The notes under the pieces: generated by a model
What the model was told of the DNA's origin: nothing
Database searches by the model: none
What the model saw: only the letters and a program-made list of their open reading frames with translations
Position numbers and translations under genes: made by a program
Assembly (NCBI GenBank): GCA_035540915.1
Contig: DATLFQ010000036.1
Location: forward strand, 1-19,638
Reading direction: 5' to 3'
Source: DATLFQ01 sp035540915
GTDB taxonomy: Bacteria; Actinomycetota; Acidimicrobiia; Acidimicrobiales; GCA-2861595
Length of the DNA: 19,638 nucleotides
Part shown: one piece after another, positions 16,315-19,638 of the stretch
Numbering within the stretch: position 1 is the first letter of the stretch
Layout of the letters: every line of letters begins with the position of its first letter

Positions 16315-17069
16315 CAGAAGACGTTCCCGGGGGTGACGATCTTGGTGCCGGCCTCGGGTGCCTCGGCCGGCTCCAGCGCCAGCCACAGCGTCCCCCGCTC
16401 GGCCGCGAAGACCACCCGCTCGACCGACGGGGCGTCCAGGGCCAGCGTCACGAGCAGGTTGCCGGTCGGGGCCAGCGTCGGGGTGCGGCGGGCGGGGCCG
16501 GCCGGCGCGGCGCCCGGTACCGGCTCGGCCTCGGGCAGCTTCTGCTCGGCCTGCACGTCGGCCACCACGACCTTGTGCAGCAGGACATGGGTGGTCTCGG
16601 TGGCAACACCCTCGGCACCCATCGTCAGCGACGCCACCACGGCCACCCGGTCGCCGACGCGCACCCGCCCGCCGACCGCCCGGGTGGGGTCGAGCGACAC
16701 GGTGACCCGCAGCTTGTCGGGCGGCACCTCGGCAACGCCGGCCGCCACCTGGGCGGTCACGAAGCGGGGCGCCATGACCTGCTCACCCGGCACCAGGTCG
16801 ACCCCGGCCACCAGGTCCCTCAGCGGCGCCAGGCTGGCCACGCTCCCGGCCGCCTTGGCCTTCACCGGGACCTGGATGGTCTTGACCAGGCCGCCGATGG
16901 CGGCGGCCGGGGTGCCCTTCGCGACGGGCTGGTCGACGACCAGCACGTCCACCAGCTGCTCGCCGGCCAGCGCCTCGTCCTTGGCGGACTGGACGTAGCT
17001 GATCAGCGCGAACGTGCCCACCGTGGCCAGGGCCACAGAGGCCACCAGTCCCACCAGTCTGCGTTTCAT
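16314..17069 (-). CDS. cpaB: CpaB/RcpC-like SAF-domain pilus assembly protein
   Basis: A 251-residue protein with an N-terminal signal anchor (about 7-27), then a SAF-like domain: VLVVDQPVAKGTPAAAI (43-59) and the PLRDLVAGVDLVPGEQV segment typical of CpaB, followed by a C-terminal beta-rich part with LDPTRAVGGRVRVGDRVAVV and LLHKVVVADV, and the ending VERVVFAAERGTLWLAL. This is the standard CpaB/RcpC architecture; these proteins sit on the outer side of the membrane and are needed for Flp pilus assembly, perhaps by contacting the cell-wall sugar layer. The ATG at 17069 has a strong purine-rich ribosome site. It lies 19 bases after the first tadG-like gene in transcription order and overlaps cpaE by one base. 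A Pro/Ala insert near residues 180-195 looks lineage-specific. Confidence 0.9.
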   Translation of the reverse strand: MKRRLVGLVASVALATVGTFALISYVQSAKDEALAGEQLVDVLVVDQPVAKGTPAAAIGGLVKTIQVPVKAKAAGSVASLAPLRDLVAGVDLVPGEQVMAPRFVTAQVAAGVAEVPPDKLRVTVSLDPTRAVGGRVRVGDRVAVVASLTMGAEGVATETTHVLLHKVVVADVQAEQKLPEAEPVPGAAPAGPARRTPTLAPTGNLLVTLALDAPSVERVVFAAERGTLWLALEPAEAPEAGTKIVTPGNVF

Positions 17070-17075
17070 CGGTCT

Positions 17076-17086
17076 CTCTTCCTTCC
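17076..17086 (-). promoter_or_regulatory. Ribosome binding site of cpaB
   Basis: On the minus strand GGAAGGAAGAG precedes the ATG at 17069 by about 6-8 bases. It is the longest purine-rich site seen in this operon, filling most of the 19-base gap after the tadG-like gene. Confidence 0.7.
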
Positions 17087-17088
17087 GG

Positions 17089-18126
17089 CTAGCCGGTGAG
17101 CTTGACGGCGACGACCCCGTAGTCCTCGCCGCCGAAGCCGTCGGTCGAGGTGACGAGGGTGGTGAAGTGGCCGATGAGGCATCGGCCGCTGTTGCCGGCT
17201 TGGCCGGCGCAGGTTGTGCCCGACGGCCAGGTCTGGTTGCCGACCCTGTAGCCGGTGACGTGGAAGGCGGCGAAGCCGGCCACGTGGTAGCGGCCGTTGG
17301 TGCCGGTCCCGGTCTTCTGGTCGTAGATCGGTAGCAGCAGGGTCCGGTTCTGCCAGCCCGAGACGCCGCACCCGTTGGGGAGCCCGTCGTTGCCGCTGTC
17401 CACGGTGACCCAGTCCCCGGTGCCCACGACGGCCGCGCAGCCGACCGAGTCGAGCCAGCCGAATCCGCCGGGCAGGTCGCCGCCGGACGGGCCGGCCGGG
17501 CAGCTCCCCGGGCTCGAGCCGTGGAAGATCAGGGTGGTCGGCGCAGCTGCGAAGGGCGGGCCGCTGGAGAAGGTGCGCACACCGTCGCCGTCGGGGTCAG
17601 TGGCCGCGTTCACCTCGCACTCCGAGACCGTCAGGGGCGGTGCCGTTCGCCGGCTGCCGGGAGCGCCCCAGGCGGCCGCGGCGCGGGCGCGCAGCGTGGC
17701 GCCGGACTCCTGGGTCAGGACCCGGGCCAGCCCGTAGGTGATCTGGTTGGTGCCGCTGGACGCGTCGTCGGTGCTGCTGGTGACGCGCACCCAGCCGTTG
17801 GCCCCGGTCGGTCCGGTCGGTGCGTCGGCGCAGGGCGTCAGGCCCGGGCCCGACCCGCACACCTCGTCCACCGCCGATGCGCCGTCGTTGGCGTTGGCGT
17901 CGACGAGCGAGCCGGCCGTCGTCGCCAGCGAGCCGCAGGCGCCGCCGGCGCAGTCGCGGGCGAGGGCCAGGGCCGCAGCGTCGGCGCCGTTCTGCAGCTC
18001 CCGGCGCTCCTGGTACAGGGCGCCGACGTCCAGCACCAGCGCGCCGAAGCCGAACAGCGGCACTGTGAGCAGGGCGACGACCAGCGCGGTCGCCCCCCGC
18101 TCGTCGCAAGCCGAGAACGGGCTCAT
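17089..18126 (-). CDS. TadG-like pilus assembly protein, downstream copy
   Basis: 345 residues. A short N-terminus (MSPFSACDERG) leads to a single hydrophobic segment (12-34, ATALVVALLTVPLFGFGALV) and the Tad-domain signature DVGALYQERRELQNGADAAA (33-52). A Cys-rich extracytoplasmic region follows with NANDGASAVDEVCG, a DPDGDGV acidic loop, GPSGGDLPGGFGWL and a C-terminus YHVAGFAAFHVTGYR...GHF...VAVKL. TadG-like proteins are minor pilins or anchors of the Flp pilus. It has no VWA domain, unlike many proteobacterial TadG proteins. It is a tandem paralogue of the next gene upstream, with exactly the same length. The ATG at 18126 is 35 bases after that gene's stop and has no strong ribosome site. 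The frame is open upstream only as a shadow. Confidence 0.85.
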   Translation of the reverse strand: MSPFSACDERGATALVVALLTVPLFGFGALVLDVGALYQERRELQNGADAAALALARDCAGGACGSLATTAGSLVDANANDGASAVDEVCGSGPGLTPCADAPTGPTGANGWVRVTSSTDDASSGTNQITYGLARVLTQESGATLRARAAAAWGAPGSRRTAPPLTVSECEVNAATDPDGDGVRTFSSGPPFAAAPTTLIFHGSSPGSCPAGPSGGDLPGGFGWLDSVGCAAVVGTGDWVTVDSGNDGLPNGCGVSGWQNRTLLLPIYDQKTGTGTNGRYHVAGFAAFHVTGYRVGNQTWPSGTTCAGQAGNSGRCLIGHFTTLVTSTDGFGGEDYGVVAVKLTG

Positions 18127-18161
18127 GGAGACATATCGGCACCCGGCCCGGCGAACTGAAG

Positions 18162-19199
18162 TCAGCTCACCAGCTTCACGGCCGTCACGCCGAACGAGCC
18201 CCCGCCGAAGCTGTCGGCCGAGGTGACGTAGGTGACGAAGTGCCCGACCAGGCACGTGGTCGAGCTGTCGGGCTCCGCGTCCCTGCACTTCATGTTGGAG
18301 GGCCACTTCTCGCTCGGGAACCGGTAGCCGGTGACGTAAAAGGCGGCGAAGCCGGCCACGTGGTAGCTGCCGTTCGAGCCGCTGAGCCCGTTGGTGTCGT
18401 CGTAGACGGGGAGCAGGATCGTCTTGTTGCGCCAGTCGGCCGGGTGGCACCCGCTCGGCACCGCGTTCCCGGTCTTGTCGGGCACCCAGTTGCCGGCGCC
18501 GATGAGCGCCCCGCAGTTGGTCGACAGGAGCCAGCCGAACCCGCCGGGCAGGTCGGCCCCGGAGGGACCGGCCGGGCACGTGCCGGCGGCCGTCGTGGAG
18601 TGGAAGTGGACGGTCCGGGACGCGCTGGCGAACGGCGGGCCGGTGGCGAAGGTGGGCACGCCGTCGCCGTCGGGGTCGGTGAAGGCGTCGTACTCACACT
18701 TGGAGATGGTGAGTTGGGTGGTGATCTTGGCCCCGGCCGAGCCCCAGGCGGCCACGGCGCCCGCCCGCACCGTGGTCCCGGTCTGGTCGGTCAGCACCCG
18801 GGCCAGGCCGTGGGTCAGCTGGTTCAGGCCCCCGGGGCCGCGGGTACTGGTCCGGACACGGGCCCACCCGGTGCCGCCCGGCACCGCGGGCGGCGGGTCG
18901 GGACAGGGGGCCAGGCCGCCCCCGGCACCGCAGACCTCGTCGACCTGGGCCGCCCCGTCGTTGGCGTTGAGGTCGGCGAAGGCCGCGGCCGTCGAAATCG
19001 CGGTCCCGCAGCCCGCGGCGGCCGCGCAGTCCCGGGCCAGGGCCAGGGCGGCGGCGTCCGCCCCGTTCTGCAGCTCGCGACGCTCCTGGTAGATGGCCCC
19101 CACGTCGACGACCAGCGCGCCGAGCCCCAGCAGCGGCACGGCGAGGAGCGCGACGACGACGGCGGCGGCGCCCCGTTCCGTGCGGCTCAGCCGCCGCAC
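18162..19199 (-). CDS. TadG-like pilus assembly protein, upstream copy
   Basis: 345 residues starting at a GTG (VRRLSRTERG) that overlaps the tadE end by 13 bases, preceded by a GGGGTGA ribosome-like site. It has the same layout as its downstream paralogue: hydrophobic segment AAAVVVALLAVPLLGLGALV (11-30), DVGAIYQERRELQNGADAAA (32-51), NANDGAAQVDEVCG, the DPDGDGV loop followed by PTF, GPSGADLPGGFGWL and the C-terminal YHVAGFAAFYVTGYR...GHF...TAVKL. The N-terminal 60 residues and the C-terminal third are strongly conserved between the copies, while the middle (PPAVPGGTGWARV region) differs. The Cys residues are largely shared, pointing to disulfides outside the membrane. No longer N-terminus is convincing because the upstream frame overlaps tadE. 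The role is inferred from position and domain only. Confidence 0.85.
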   Translation of the reverse strand: MRRLSRTERGAAAVVVALLAVPLLGLGALVVDVGAIYQERRELQNGADAAALALARDCAAAAGCGTAISTAAAFADLNANDGAAQVDEVCGAGGGLAPCPDPPPAVPGGTGWARVRTSTRGPGGLNQLTHGLARVLTDQTGTTVRAGAVAAWGSAGAKITTQLTISKCEYDAFTDPDGDGVPTFATGPPFASASRTVHFHSTTAAGTCPAGPSGADLPGGFGWLLSTNCGALIGAGNWVPDKTGNAVPSGCHPADWRNKTILLPVYDDTNGLSGSNGSYHVAGFAAFYVTGYRFPSEKWPSNMKCRDAEPDSSTTCLVGHFVTYVTSADSFGGGSFGVTAVKLVS

Positions 19200-19624
19200 C
19201 GCATCACCCCGCGCCCCTGCAGGGTCCAGGTCCCGCCGCCCACCAGGGGGATGTCCCAGAGGAGGGGGTAACTGGCCCGCACCTCCACGGTGGTGCCGGC
19301 CGTGCACGGGGTGGTGATGGCGTTGAACGTGATGCGGCTCGTGTCGAGGGAGGGCGCCGAGTCCCTGACCCGGGCCCGGACCTGCTCGGCGGTCCCGTTG
19401 AGCGCCAGGAGGCGGGCCCCTTCGCGGGAGGCGGCCGTGAGGGTGATCTTGGCGTTGTAGGCCCGCCCGAACTCGATGATGCCGAAGACCAGCATCACCA
19501 GGATCGGCAGCACGAGGGCGAACTCGATCATGGCCGCCCCCCGCTCGTTGCGTGCTCCACGTTCGCCGGCCACGCGCCGGGAGGGCGCGCCGGTGCCGCT
19601 GCGGCCCGTCCGGGTGGAGACCAT
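19187..19624 (-). CDS. tadE: TadE-like pseudopilin
   Basis: 145 residues. A 29-residue basic leader ends NERG; a prepilin peptidase would cut after Gly29, leaving AAMIEFALVLPILVMLVFGI (30-49) with Glu34 at mature position +5, and then IEFGRAYNAKITLTAASREG (50-69). This is the classic TadE signature (RGAAxIEFALVLP...F...A..REGAR), and TadE proteins are known prepilin-peptidase substrates and minor components of the Flp pilus. The C-terminal half is beta-rich with two Cys. The ATG at 19624 lies 14 bases from the window end with no visible ribosome site; the in-frame GTG codon next to it is an alternative. It is the first tad gene visible on this strand; the operon promoter may lie outside the window. 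Confidence 0.88.
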   Translation of the reverse strand: MVSTRTGRSGTGAPSRRVAGERGARNERGAAMIEFALVLPILVMLVFGIIEFGRAYNAKITLTAASREGARLLALNGTAEQVRARVRDSAPSLDTSRITFNAITTPCTAGTTVEVRASYPLLWDIPLVGGGTWTLQGRGVMRCGG

Positions 19625-19638
19625 GGTGCAGGTATCGG

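Overview
This is high-GC DNA (visibly above 70% G+C) with GTG starts and many 1-4 nt stop/start overlaps, typical of a free-living actinobacterium. The tad gene set has no outer-membrane secretin, and TadB carries a VWA domain; both fit Actinobacteria. The style recalls the Acidimicrobiia, but that placement is a guess from gene style and no marker gene is present. I see no rRNA, tRNA, CRISPR array, insertion sequence or phage gene.

Left edge (1-700, + strand): the C-terminal end of a TadC-type pilus platform protein closes a first tad locus that lies mostly outside the window. A UUCG-capped hairpin follows. Next is a short Flp pilin gene as its own unit, with an 18-bp palindrome upstream and a GAAA-capped hairpin downstream.

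Middle (750-10620): a glycan-assembly region. It starts with a dolichyl-phosphate-glucose-synthase-like GT2 on the + strand. Two large GT-C-like membrane proteins follow, one on each strand, with a decayed methyltransferase ORF between their starts. Then comes a tightly coupled five-gene minus-strand operon, in transcription order: polyprenyl-phosphate sugar-1-phosphate transferase, ExoA-like GT2, rhamnosyltransferase-like GT2, Wzx-type flippase and GT4 glycosyltransferase. Together these can start a lipid-linked glycan, extend it and flip it. No Wzy-type polymerase is recognisable.

Right part (10772-19624, minus strand): a nearly complete second tad operon, in transcription order: tadE pseudopilin, two tandem tadG-like genes of identical length, cpaB, cpaE/tadZ, tadA ATPase, a fused VWA-tadB and tadC. 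The secretion motor (TadA), platform (TadB/TadC), localisation ATPase (CpaE), SAF-domain protein (CpaB) and minor pilins (TadE, two TadG) are all present. The major pilin and prepilin peptidase are not in this operon; the only Flp pilin in the window is at the far left, beside the other tadC.

The most notable points are the two diverged tadC copies in opposite orientation flanking the glycan region, the VWA-TadB fusion beside tadG genes that have no VWA, the tandem tadG duplication, and the insulated pilin next to a polyprenyl-phosphate-sugar synthase-like enzyme. None of these proves a new system.
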